Part shown: positions 50,982-58,483 of the stretch, one piece after another | Layout of the letters: each line of letters opens with the position of its first letter | How positions within the stretch are numbered: the first letter of the stretch is position 1 | Assembly (NCBI RefSeq): GCF_040930455.2 | Contig: NZ_CP170494.1 | DNA: 64,000 nucleotides | Strand: one strand, 5' to 3' | DNA from: Neopusillimonas maritima | GTDB lineage: Bacteria > Pseudomonadota > Gammaproteobacteria > Burkholderiales > Burkholderiaceae_B | Notes under the pieces: model-generated | What the model saw: the letters and a program-made list of their open reading frames with translations, nothing else | Told to the model about the DNA's origin: nothing | Databases searched by the model: none | Made by a program: the position numbers and the translations under genes

Positions 50982-51539
50982 ATGAAGTCTAAATCTGTAT
51001 CGACCCTCATTTCCGTCGTTAATCGTTTGGCACGTGCACATCGTGCAATCGCCGTGGCGGCGGTTTTAGGTGCTGTAACACTGGTTTCCGTGCCGTCCGT
51101 TCAGGCTCAGGGAACAAAAATTGGCTTTGTCAGCACAGAGCGCATCCTGCGCGACTCCAAACCTGCAAAAGCAGCCCAGGCCAAAATCGAGTCGGAATTC
51201 AAAGCACGCGACCAGGAGCTGCAAAACCTGGCAAACCGCTTGCGTAATATGGCCCAGGAGTTCGACAAAGACGCTCCGGTCATGTCTGAGTCCGATCGTA
51301 TTCGTCGTCAGCGTGAACTGGCTGATCTCGATTCCGACCTGCAGCGCAAGCGTCGTGAATTTCAGGAAGACTTCAATCGTCGTCGCAACGAGGAATTTTC
51401 GAATATTGTTGAGCAGGCTGACAAAGCCATTCAGCAGATTGCAGAGAGCCAGGGCTACGATTTGATTATTCAAGACGCCGTTACCGTTAGCCCCCGTGTT
51501 GATCTTACCGACCAGGTTCTTCAAGCGTTGGGTGGCTAA
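50982..51539 (+). CDS. skp: OmpH/Skp periplasmic chaperone
   Basis: Holds unfolded outer-membrane proteins in the periplasm. A long signal peptide (about residues 1-42, ending VPSVQAQG) precedes a conserved beta strand KIGFVSTERILRDSKPAKAAQ. Charged coiled-coil tentacle helices follow (about 70-140; repeated Arg/Glu/Gln-rich segments such as RRQRELADLDSDL). The end ...YDLIIQDAVTVSPRVDLTDQVL is typical. 185 aa. The ATG at 50982 with AAGGTAG upstream is used; a TTG two codons earlier is also in frame. lpxD follows after 6 nt. Confidence 0.93.
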   Translation: MKSKSVSTLISVVNRLARAHRAIAVAAVLGAVTLVSVPSVQAQGTKIGFVSTERILRDSKPAKAAQAKIESEFKARDQELQNLANRLRNMAQEFDKDAPVMSESDRIRRQRELADLDSDLQRKRREFQEDFNRRRNEEFSNIVEQADKAIQQIAESQGYDLIIQDAVTVSPRVDLTDQVLQALGG

Positions 51540-51545
51540 AATTTC

Positions 51546-52634
51546 ATGCCGGTGTTGCTCGCGCCTGAACAGGCGCCTTCTTTAACTAATCTGCTGGCCA
51601 ACGTTAATACGGCAGGGTTGAATACATTTATTGCAGATAACTCACAGCCGGATCCCATTATCCAGGGAATCGGCTCTTTGCAACAGGCGGGGCCCAACGA
51701 GATTAGTTTCCTGTCGAATCCTCGTTTGAAGGCAGAGCTCGATCGCTGTAAAGCCGCTGTGGTTATTGTCCCGCCAGAAGTATTTGAAGCGCTGAAAGAT
51801 CGAGACCTTTCGTATCGGCTGGTTAAGTGCGATCAGCCCTATCTTTTATATGCGTTGCTGGCACAGTGGTTTGATCGCCATCGAATTAGCCGGCTCCCGT
51901 CGGGAGTTCACCCCACTGCGGTTATTCATAGCAGTGCACAGCTTGAATCAAACGTCCATATTGGGCCGCATTGTGTTGTTGAAGCGGATGCCCGTATCGG
52001 CTCCGGTTCGCGTCTCGGCCCAGGGTGTGTAGTAGGGGAAAAGAGTGTTTTAGGGCACGATTGCCTGCTGCACGCCCGCGTGACCATTTATCACGGTGTT
52101 CAAATCGGTAGCCGGGCTATTTTGCATAGCGGCTCGGTGATTGGGGCAGATGGCTTTGGTTTTGCGCCTGACCCATCCAGCCAGGGTGCCTGGGCCAAAA
52201 TTGCCCAATTGGGTGGTGTGCATATTGGTGACGATGTGGAAATTGGTGCCAATACCACGGTTGATCGCGGCGCGCTCGACGATACGGTTATTGGTAACGG
52301 CGTAAAGCTGGATAACCAAATCATGATTGCACACAATGTGCATATTGGTGACCACACCGCCATGGCGGCGTGTGTCGGTGTGGCGGGGTCAACTGTGATC
52401 GGCAAACGTTGTACCATCGGCGGGGCGGCGATGTTGTCCGGCCATATCACGTTGGGCGACGATGTCCATGTTTCGGGTGGTACGGCTATCACGTCAAATG
52501 TTGCTCAGCCGGGGCGTTACACCGGGGTTTATCCATTTGCCGAGCACGTTCAGTGGCAAAAAAATGCAGCCGTTATTTCCCAGCTTTCGCAGTTGCGACG
52601 CCGGGTCCGGGCCTGCGAAAAAAATCAGGATTGA
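51546..52634 (+). CDS. lpxD: UDP-3-O-(3-hydroxyacyl)glucosamine N-acyltransferase
   Basis: Third step of lipid A synthesis. An N-terminal substrate-recognition domain is followed by a left-handed beta-helix of hexapeptide repeats (about residues 105-310). The catalytic His is in the region NQIMIAHNVHIGDH, and the block GADGFGFAPD for UDP-GlcNAc handling is present. 362 aa is typical. Followed by fabZ after 44 nt, and part of the skp-lpxD-fabZ-lpxA-lpxB run. Confidence 0.97.
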   Translation: MPVLLAPEQAPSLTNLLANVNTAGLNTFIADNSQPDPIIQGIGSLQQAGPNEISFLSNPRLKAELDRCKAAVVIVPPEVFEALKDRDLSYRLVKCDQPYLLYALLAQWFDRHRISRLPSGVHPTAVIHSSAQLESNVHIGPHCVVEADARIGSGSRLGPGCVVGEKSVLGHDCLLHARVTIYHGVQIGSRAILHSGSVIGADGFGFAPDPSSQGAWAKIAQLGGVHIGDDVEIGANTTVDRGALDDTVIGNGVKLDNQIMIAHNVHIGDHTAMAACVGVAGSTVIGKRCTIGGAAMLSGHITLGDDVHVSGGTAITSNVAQPGRYTGVYPFAEHVQWQKNAAVISQLSQLRRRVRACEKNQD

Positions 52635-52678
52635 ATCGTTTGTATTAGGTATGGCGCGCAAAGCGCTTAGGAATAATT

Positions 52679-53134
52679 ATGGAACTGGACATCAAGCAAA
52701 TAATGGCGCGCCTGCCGCATCGGTATCCGATGCTGCTGGTTGACCGCGTACTGGAAATGGTGCCGGGTAAAAGTATCGTTGCGATCAAGAATGTTTCAAT
52801 GAACGAGCCATTCTTCGAAGGTCATTTTCCCCATCACCCAGTGATGCCGGGCGTGCTGATTATCGAAGCGATGGCCCAGGCTTCCGCACTTTTTTCCTTC
52901 GAGGGAGACGAAACTGTTAATCCGGGGGACAAACAAATTGCTTACTATCTGGTTGGGGTCGACGGCGCGCGTTTTCGGCGCCCTGTTGTGCCGGGCGACC
53001 AGTTGCGTTTGGAAGTCACTGCCGATCGAATTAGTCGCACCATGTGCAAATATACCGGTCGGGCTACGGTTGATGGTCAGGAAGTGGCGGAAGCTAAACT
53101 CATGTGCGCAATTCGCGTTCTGGAAGACGCATGA
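52679..53134 (+). CDS. fabZ: 3-hydroxyacyl-ACP dehydratase FabZ
   Basis: Dehydrates 3-hydroxyacyl-ACP in fatty-acid elongation; hot-dog fold. The catalytic motif GHFPHHPVMPGVLIIEAMAQ contains the active His in the hydrophobic helix, with the Glu in the IEAMAQ part. The block PHRYPMLLVDRVLE is also typical. 151 aa is normal. Its TGA overlaps the ATG of lpxA by 4 nt. Confidence 0.98.
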   Translation: MELDIKQIMARLPHRYPMLLVDRVLEMVPGKSIVAIKNVSMNEPFFEGHFPHHPVMPGVLIIEAMAQASALFSFEGDETVNPGDKQIAYYLVGVDGARFRRPVVPGDQLRLEVTADRISRTMCKYTGRATVDGQEVAEAKLMCAIRVLEDA

Positions 53135-53925
53135 CGAATCCGATTCACCCAACGGCACTGGTGGCTCCCGAGGCCCAATTGGCCGATGGTGTCAGTGTTG
53201 GGCCTTATAGCATTATTGGTCCAAACGTGAGTATTGATGAAGGCACGCAAGTGGGCCCGCATTGCATTATTGACGGCCATACAACGATTGGGCGTAACAA
53301 TACTTTTTACCGCTTTTGTTCAATAGGCGGTATGCCGCAAGACAAAAAATACCAGGGTGAACCCACACGCCTGGAAATCGGCGACGGCAACATGGTGCGC
53401 GAATATGTAACCATTAATACCGGTACAGTGCAAGATGTGGGTGTTACCCGCGTTGGACACGATAACTGGATCATGGCGTACGTGCACATTGCGCACGATT
53501 GCCAGGTGGCCAATCAAACTATTCTGGCTAATAACGTGCAATTGGCAGGACATATTCATATTGGAGACTGGGCTATTATCGGCGGTTCCAGTGCGGTGCA
53601 TCAGTTTGTGCGTATCGGTGCGCACAGCATGGTTGGCGGCACCAGTTCCATTCGTCAAGATATTCCTCCCTATGTTATGGGCGCCGGCGACCCTTTTCGC
53701 CCTGTAGGCATTAACTCCGAAGGCCTCAAGCGGCGCGGTTATGAGCCGGACACGGTGTCTGCACTTAAGGAGGCGTACAAATGCCTGTATCGGCGTCAAT
53801 TAAATGTCGAGCAGGCGCTTGACGCAATTCGCAAATTACAAGCTGAACGTAGCGCTGCGCATGACGCATTGCAGGTGCTTATCGATTTTCTAACCGCCGA
53901 CGGGCGCGGCATCGCTCGCTTATGA
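53131..53925 (+). CDS. lpxA: UDP-N-acetylglucosamine acyltransferase
   Basis: First step of lipid A synthesis. A left-handed beta-helix occupies most of the protein, with repeats of hexapeptide type. The catalytic His is in AYVHIAHDCQVAN. The C-terminal helical part ends in ADGRGIARL, usual for LpxA. 264 aa is typical. The chosen ATG at 53131 (MTNPIHPTALVAPEA) overlaps fabZ by ATGA. lpxB begins in an ATGA overlap as well. Confidence 0.98.
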   Translation: MTNPIHPTALVAPEAQLADGVSVGPYSIIGPNVSIDEGTQVGPHCIIDGHTTIGRNNTFYRFCSIGGMPQDKKYQGEPTRLEIGDGNMVREYVTINTGTVQDVGVTRVGHDNWIMAYVHIAHDCQVANQTILANNVQLAGHIHIGDWAIIGGSSAVHQFVRIGAHSMVGGTSSIRQDIPPYVMGAGDPFRPVGINSEGLKRRGYEPDTVSALKEAYKCLYRRQLNVEQALDAIRKLQAERSAAHDALQVLIDFLTADGRGIARL

Positions 53926-55112
53926 CAACGCGTATCGGGCTGGTTGCCGGGGAGCCTTCGGGCGACCTGTTGGCGGCGCGAATGATGGCGGGACTTACGG
54001 AACACATTGAGCAAGCGCAGTTTGAAGGTATTGGTGGACCGGCCATGCGCGCGCAGGACCTGAGCCAGTGGTATCCCATGGATGCATTGTCGGTCTTTGG
54101 CTACGTTGATGCCTTGAAACGGCTGCCTGGTTTGCTCCACACATACTCCCGCGTACGTTCGCGCTGGTTAAAAAACAAACCCGATGTGTTTGTTGGTATC
54201 GATGCACCCGATTTCAACCTGAGGCTTGAAAAAACGTTAAAGCAAGCCGGCGTACCTACTGTACATTTTGTCGGGCCGTCGATTTGGGCCTGGCGCTATA
54301 GCCGCATTCACACCATACGTGAGTCTGTTTCACACATGCTGGTTCTGTTTCCGTTCGAAACCGAGTTATATGAACGGGAAGGCATCCCGGTGACATTTGT
54401 TGGGCATCCATTAGCCGACCTGATTCCGGTACAACCCGATCGCCGAGCCGCTCAGGCGCGGTTGGGCCTGGATCCTAACCGGAAAGTGTTAGCCGTTTTA
54501 CCGGGAAGCCGGGCCTCGGAAGTGCGACTGCTTTCCGCACGGTTCCTGCAAGCGGTGCGGTTATTACAAAAACAATCCCCCGATTTGCAAATTGTCGTTC
54601 CCATGGTGAATCAACAACGGCGCCGGGAATTCGAGGCCATTGCGCAAGAGAATGCGATTGAGCATATGTTGATTATCGATCAATCTTTGCAAGAAGGGCG
54701 TCCGGCGGCGTGGGAAGCGATGGAAGCCGCCGATGCGGTTCTGGTTGCCAGCGGTACTGCCACATTGGAAACGGCACTCTTCAAACGACCCATGGTCATT
54801 TCATATGTTTTGTCACCCATGATGCGACGTCTAATGGCCTGGAAGTCGGGCCAGGAAAAGCCCTATGTGCCCTGGGTAGGTTTGCCTAACGTTCTGTTGC
54901 AGGACTTTGTTGTGCCGGAGTTATTGCAAGACGACGCCACCCCTGTGAAGTTGGCTGAGGCTTGTTGGAATGCCTTGTCGGATGAAACCTATGTGGCCGA
55001 CGTTGAAAAAAAGTTTGAACAATTACATCAAAGCTTGAAGTGCGACACGCCGAAACGGGCCGCAAACGCTATTTTAAAAGTCTTGAATCGTGAAGCAGGC
55101 ACAACTGTTTGA
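53922..55112 (+). CDS. lpxB: Lipid-A-disaccharide synthase
   Basis: Condenses UDP-2,3-diacylglucosamine with lipid X to form the lipid A disaccharide; GT-B-fold glycosyltransferase. Family blocks: GLVAGEPSGDLLAARMM at the N-terminus, FVGIDAPDFNLRLE, VGPSIWAWRYSRI and FVGHPLADLIP, then LLPGSRASEVRLL-type (VLPGSRASEVRLL) in the second half. 396 aa is normal. It overlaps lpxA by 4 nt and rnhB by 23 nt. Confidence 0.98.
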   Translation: MTTRIGLVAGEPSGDLLAARMMAGLTEHIEQAQFEGIGGPAMRAQDLSQWYPMDALSVFGYVDALKRLPGLLHTYSRVRSRWLKNKPDVFVGIDAPDFNLRLEKTLKQAGVPTVHFVGPSIWAWRYSRIHTIRESVSHMLVLFPFETELYEREGIPVTFVGHPLADLIPVQPDRRAAQARLGLDPNRKVLAVLPGSRASEVRLLSARFLQAVRLLQKQSPDLQIVVPMVNQQRRREFEAIAQENAIEHMLIIDQSLQEGRPAAWEAMEAADAVLVASGTATLETALFKRPMVISYVLSPMMRRLMAWKSGQEKPYVPWVGLPNVLLQDFVVPELLQDDATPVKLAEACWNALSDETYVADVEKKFEQLHQSLKCDTPKRAANAILKVLNREAGTTV

Positions 55113-55710
55113 GTCTCTTTCCAGGTCTGAGTATGTTGCGGGTGTTGATGAAGCCGGCAGGGGGCCTTTGGCCGGCCCGGTTTTCGCGGCAGCGGTCGTG
55201 CTTGACCCCGATCGTCCCCTTTTGGGGCTCGCCGACTCCAAAAAACTGTCGCCAGCCCAGCGCGATGTGCTGGCGGATCGGATTCGTCATTCAGCCCTGG
55301 CCTGGTGTGTTGCCAGCGCATCGGTAGAGGAAATTGATGAGCTGAATATCCTGCAAGCCACCATGTTGGCAATGCGCCGGGCGTGCGACGGCCTGACGCT
55401 TGCCGTATCGGCGTATCTTATCGACGGCAATCGGATACCACATGGTTTAAACGGCCCGGCCGAAGCCATTGTTAAAGGTGACAGTAAAGTGCCCGCCATC
55501 TCCGCCGCATCGATCTTGGCGAAAACGGCGCGTGATGCAGTATGTGAAGCGTTACATGAACGGTATCCCGTTTATGATTTTGCACGTCATAAGGGCTACG
55601 GTACCGTGTTGCACCGACAGCGTCTGGCCGAGTTTGGGCCGTGCCCGGCACACCGTAAAAGCTTCAGTCCTGTGCGAGACGCCCTTTTGCAACACAAAGG
55701 TGTGACGTAA
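55090..55710 (+). CDS. rnhB: Ribonuclease HII
   Basis: Cleaves RNA in RNA-DNA hybrids, including single ribonucleotides. The DEAG-R-G motif reads VAGVDEAGRGPLAGP, followed by DSKKLSPAQR. The VKGDSKVPAISAASILAKTARDA block carries further acidic residues. 206 aa is typical. The GTG start (GTG AAG CAG) at 55090 lies 23 nt inside the end of lpxB; a later start would remove the usual N-terminal residues. The lpxB-rnhB pairing is common. The next gene starts in a 1-nt TAATG overlap. Confidence 0.95.
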   Translation: MKQAQLFESLSRSEYVAGVDEAGRGPLAGPVFAAAVVLDPDRPLLGLADSKKLSPAQRDVLADRIRHSALAWCVASASVEEIDELNILQATMLAMRRACDGLTLAVSAYLIDGNRIPHGLNGPAEAIVKGDSKVPAISAASILAKTARDAVCEALHERYPVYDFARHKGYGTVLHRQRLAEFGPCPAHRKSFSPVRDALLQHKGVT

Positions 55711-56489
55711 TGAAGCAAATCGAGTCGCGAGACAATGCGTTATTCAAAAGCTTTGTTCGGGCTGCCAATGGCAAAAGCCGCAACCAGGCGTGGTTGGAAG
55801 GCGTGCACTTGTGTCAAGCCTGGTTGCAGCACGGGGCAACGCCGCCGCAATTTGCTGTTTTCGACACAAGCCGTGTCGACCAAAGTGTTGAAATACAAGC
55901 ACTGTATCGGGCAGTACCCGACCAATCGAAGGTTTTGCTTGCTTCCGGCCTGATGAAAAAGCTGGACCAGGTAGAAAAGGGGCAGGGCGTAGGTTTTATC
56001 GTCGCGCCTCCTGCTGCCGTTATTCCCGAGCATATTAAAGAAACGGTTCTGTGGCTCGATCGTGTTCAGGACCCTGGAAATATGGGCACCCTTTTCCGTA
56101 CTGCAGCGGCGGCAGGGGTTGGGTCGGTTTATTGTTCGACGGGCTGCGCAGCAGCCTGGTCGCCTAAAGTGCTGCGTAGTGCGCAGGGGGCCCATTTTTC
56201 CCTTACCATTCACGAAAATTGTGATTTGCAAGCGTTGTTCAACAGGCTGGAAGTTCCACTTGCGGCTATGACGCTGCAGGGAAGTGTCTCTTTATATCAG
56301 GCTAAGCTTCCTCATCACATAGCCTGGTTGGCCGGTAATGAAGGGCAAGGCATTCTGCCGGCGCTTGAAGCGATTGCTCAATTGAAAGTTTATATTCCTC
56401 AAGCAAGCGATATTGAGTCATTGAACGTCGCGGCCGCGACGGCAATTTGCCTGTTTGAGCACCGTCGTCGATTTTTATCTGGAGAATAA
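55710..56489 (+). CDS. TrmH/SpoU family RNA 2'-O-methyltransferase
   Basis: SPOUT-class methyltransferase that 2'-O-methylates a ribose in rRNA or tRNA using SAM. An N-terminal substrate-binding part (about residues 1-100) precedes the SPOUT knot with motif 1 WLDRVQDPGNMGTLFRTAAAAG (Asp-Pro-x-N-x-G and catalytic-type Arg), motif 2 WLAGNEGQGI and motif 3 ADIESLNVAAATAICLFE-like IESLNVAAATAICLFE. 259 aa. The exact RNA target is uncertain; 23S rRNA (RlmB-like or the rnhB-adjacent group) is the likeliest. TAATG overlap with rnhB. Confidence 0.9.
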   Translation: MKQIESRDNALFKSFVRAANGKSRNQAWLEGVHLCQAWLQHGATPPQFAVFDTSRVDQSVEIQALYRAVPDQSKVLLASGLMKKLDQVEKGQGVGFIVAPPAAVIPEHIKETVLWLDRVQDPGNMGTLFRTAAAAGVGSVYCSTGCAAAWSPKVLRSAQGAHFSLTIHENCDLQALFNRLEVPLAAMTLQGSVSLYQAKLPHHIAWLAGNEGQGILPALEAIAQLKVYIPQASDIESLNVAAATAICLFEHRRRFLSGE

Positions 56490-56490
56490 T

Positions 56491-57465
56491 ATGATTTTGG
56501 CTGCGCTCGCGATACTGGGTGGTTTCGCGTTAATGATCTGGAGTGCCGATCGTTTTATTGAAGGCGCCGCAGCCACTGCCAAGCATGCGGGTATGCCGTC
56601 ATTGCTGATTGGAATGGTCATTGTCGGGTTCGGCACCTCGGCTCCGGAAATGGTGGTGTCGGCTATGGCCGCTATCGACGGGAACCCCGATCTGGCGCTG
56701 GGTAACGCGCTTGGCTCGAATATTGTGAATACCGGCCTTATCCTGGGGATTACCGCGCTGGTTGCACCGATTGCCGTGCATTCGAAAATCGTGCGCAAAG
56801 AGTTGCCGATCCTATTGTTGATTGGCTTGTTTGCCGGTGCGCTTTTCTGGAATGGCGAGCTTAGTCGCTTAGAGGCGTTTATTTTATTGGCGGGCTTTTT
56901 TGGCCTTATCGGCTGGACTATCTTCGCGGCAATCAAAGGGCGGGGTGATGCGCTGGAGGTGGAAACAGAACAAGAGTTAACGGCACACCCCATGCCGCTC
57001 GGGCGCGCGATTATGTGGTTGTGTATCGGCCTGGTTTTGCTGATTGTCAGTTCGCGCATTCTGGTATGGGGCGCGGTGACGATTGCTCAGTCACTGGGCG
57101 TTAGTGATCTCATCATTGGCCTCACAATTGTGGCCTTGGGAACGTCATTGCCCGAGCTGGCCGCCTCAGTCATTGCCGCTCGTAAAGGAGAGCACGACAT
57201 CGCCATTGGCAACGTGGTGGGGTCGAATATGTTCAACCTGCTTGCGGTAGTGGGCATTGCCGGTGTCATCGCGCCTATGCCGCAACTGTCTCCCGATGTG
57301 TTAACACGTGACTGGCCGGTGATGATGGCCATGACGGTCGGCCTGTTCGTTATGGCATATGGTTTTCGGGGTGAAGGCAGGCTCAATCGAATTGAAGGCG
57401 TGATATTACTGGCGTCGTATATTGCCTACAACATTTGGTTGTTGAACAGTGTCATGGCGGGCTAA
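56491..57465 (+). CDS. Calcium/sodium antiporter (CaCA family, YrbG-like)
   Basis: Inner-membrane cation exchanger with about ten helices and two inverted halves. The alpha-repeats are VIVGFGTSAPEMVVSAMAA (about residues 44-62) with the NALGSNIVNTGLI block, and TIVALGTSLPELAASVIAA (about 212-230) with NVVGSNMFNLLAV. Both carry the acidic Glu needed for ion binding. 324 aa is typical of bacterial members. The ATG at 56491 begins 1 nt after the methyltransferase stop, with GGAG upstream; an earlier in-frame start inside that gene is not favoured. Confidence 0.93.
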   Translation: MILAALAILGGFALMIWSADRFIEGAAATAKHAGMPSLLIGMVIVGFGTSAPEMVVSAMAAIDGNPDLALGNALGSNIVNTGLILGITALVAPIAVHSKIVRKELPILLLIGLFAGALFWNGELSRLEAFILLAGFFGLIGWTIFAAIKGRGDALEVETEQELTAHPMPLGRAIMWLCIGLVLLIVSSRILVWGAVTIAQSLGVSDLIIGLTIVALGTSLPELAASVIAARKGEHDIAIGNVVGSNMFNLLAVVGIAGVIAPMPQLSPDVLTRDWPVMMAMTVGLFVMAYGFRGEGRLNRIEGVILLASYIAYNIWLLNSVMAG

Positions 57466-57488
57466 TGTCCGCCATGTTGGGTGTTCAT

Positions 57489-58322
57489 TTAATATTTGTG
57501 CCCGTCCAACCCCACTTCCTGCAGTACCTTGGTTGAAATTTCCTCGATTGACCGGGTGGTAGTGGATAAAAACGGGATACCTTCCATGCGCATGAGCCGC
57601 TCTGCTTCGGCAACTTCGTACCGGCATTGCGCCAACGAAGCGTATTTGCTGTCGGGCCGGCGCTCATTGCGCACCTCCGAGAGGCGTTCGGGTTGAATCG
57701 ACAAACCGAACAACTTTGCACGAAACGGCGCCAGTGTAGAGGGCAGGCTGCCGCGCTCGAAGTCTTCGGGAATCAGCGGAAAGTTTGCCGCTTTAATGGC
57801 ATATTGCATGGCCAAATAAAGGCTGGTTGGCGTTTTGCCGCAGCGTGAGACGCCCACCAGAATCACATCGGCTTTTGCCAGGTCATGGATGAATTGGCCG
57901 TCGTCATGTGAAAGGCTGAAATTAATGGCTTCGATCCGGTCACGATACTGCTTGGTGCTGCCGCCGGCATGAGAACGCCCCACCGAATGGCTGGATTTCA
58001 TCCCCAGGGCTTCTTCCAGTGGTTTCACAAAAGTCCCGAAAAGATCAAGGAATGTTGCATTTGCACCACGTAAAATTTCAGCCATTTCCGGATCGACCAA
58101 GGTGCTGAAAACCAGAGGGGCATCGCCTGTTTCGACTGCATTGCGGTTAATCCGCTCAACTGACTCTATTAGTTTTTCCCGGCTATCTATAAAGGGCAGG
58201 CGAATGGTCCGGAAAGAAACCTGTTCAAATTGCGACAGCACAGAATGGCTGAATGTTTCGGCAGTAATGCCGGTGCCATCGGAAACAATAAAAACGGTGC
58301 GTTCGCGGGTAGAGGAAGTCAT
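57489..58322 (-). CDS. ppsR: PEP synthase regulatory protein (kinase/pyrophosphorylase)
   Basis: Bifunctional regulator that inactivates PEP synthase by ADP-dependent phosphorylation of a Thr and restores it by phosphate-dependent dephosphorylation. The N-terminal FIVSDGTGITAETFSHSVLS and the P-loop VGVSRCGKTPTSLYLA are diagnostic (DUF299 family). 277 aa is normal. The ATG at 58322 (MTSSTRERTVFIVSDGTG) is chosen over an upstream start at 58442, which would add 40 residues unlike the family. It diverges from ppsA, the enzyme it regulates. Confidence 0.97.
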   Translation of the reverse strand: MTSSTRERTVFIVSDGTGITAETFSHSVLSQFEQVSFRTIRLPFIDSREKLIESVERINRNAVETGDAPLVFSTLVDPEMAEILRGANATFLDLFGTFVKPLEEALGMKSSHSVGRSHAGGSTKQYRDRIEAINFSLSHDDGQFIHDLAKADVILVGVSRCGKTPTSLYLAMQYAIKAANFPLIPEDFERGSLPSTLAPFRAKLFGLSIQPERLSEVRNERRPDSKYASLAQCRYEVAEAERLMRMEGIPFLSTTTRSIEEISTKVLQEVGLDGHKY

Positions 58323-58483
58323 TGATTGAATCAGCCCATATGGAAGGTGGAACGGGTACAATTGCGTGTTGCCTTTACACCGAAAGATGGCGAGGCTCGT
58401 TTGCTTAGTGCACAGATTTATAGCACAAGCCTGCCTGCGCAATAAGCAAACAAGCTTTCTTTTATCGCATTAAAGGTGACTTT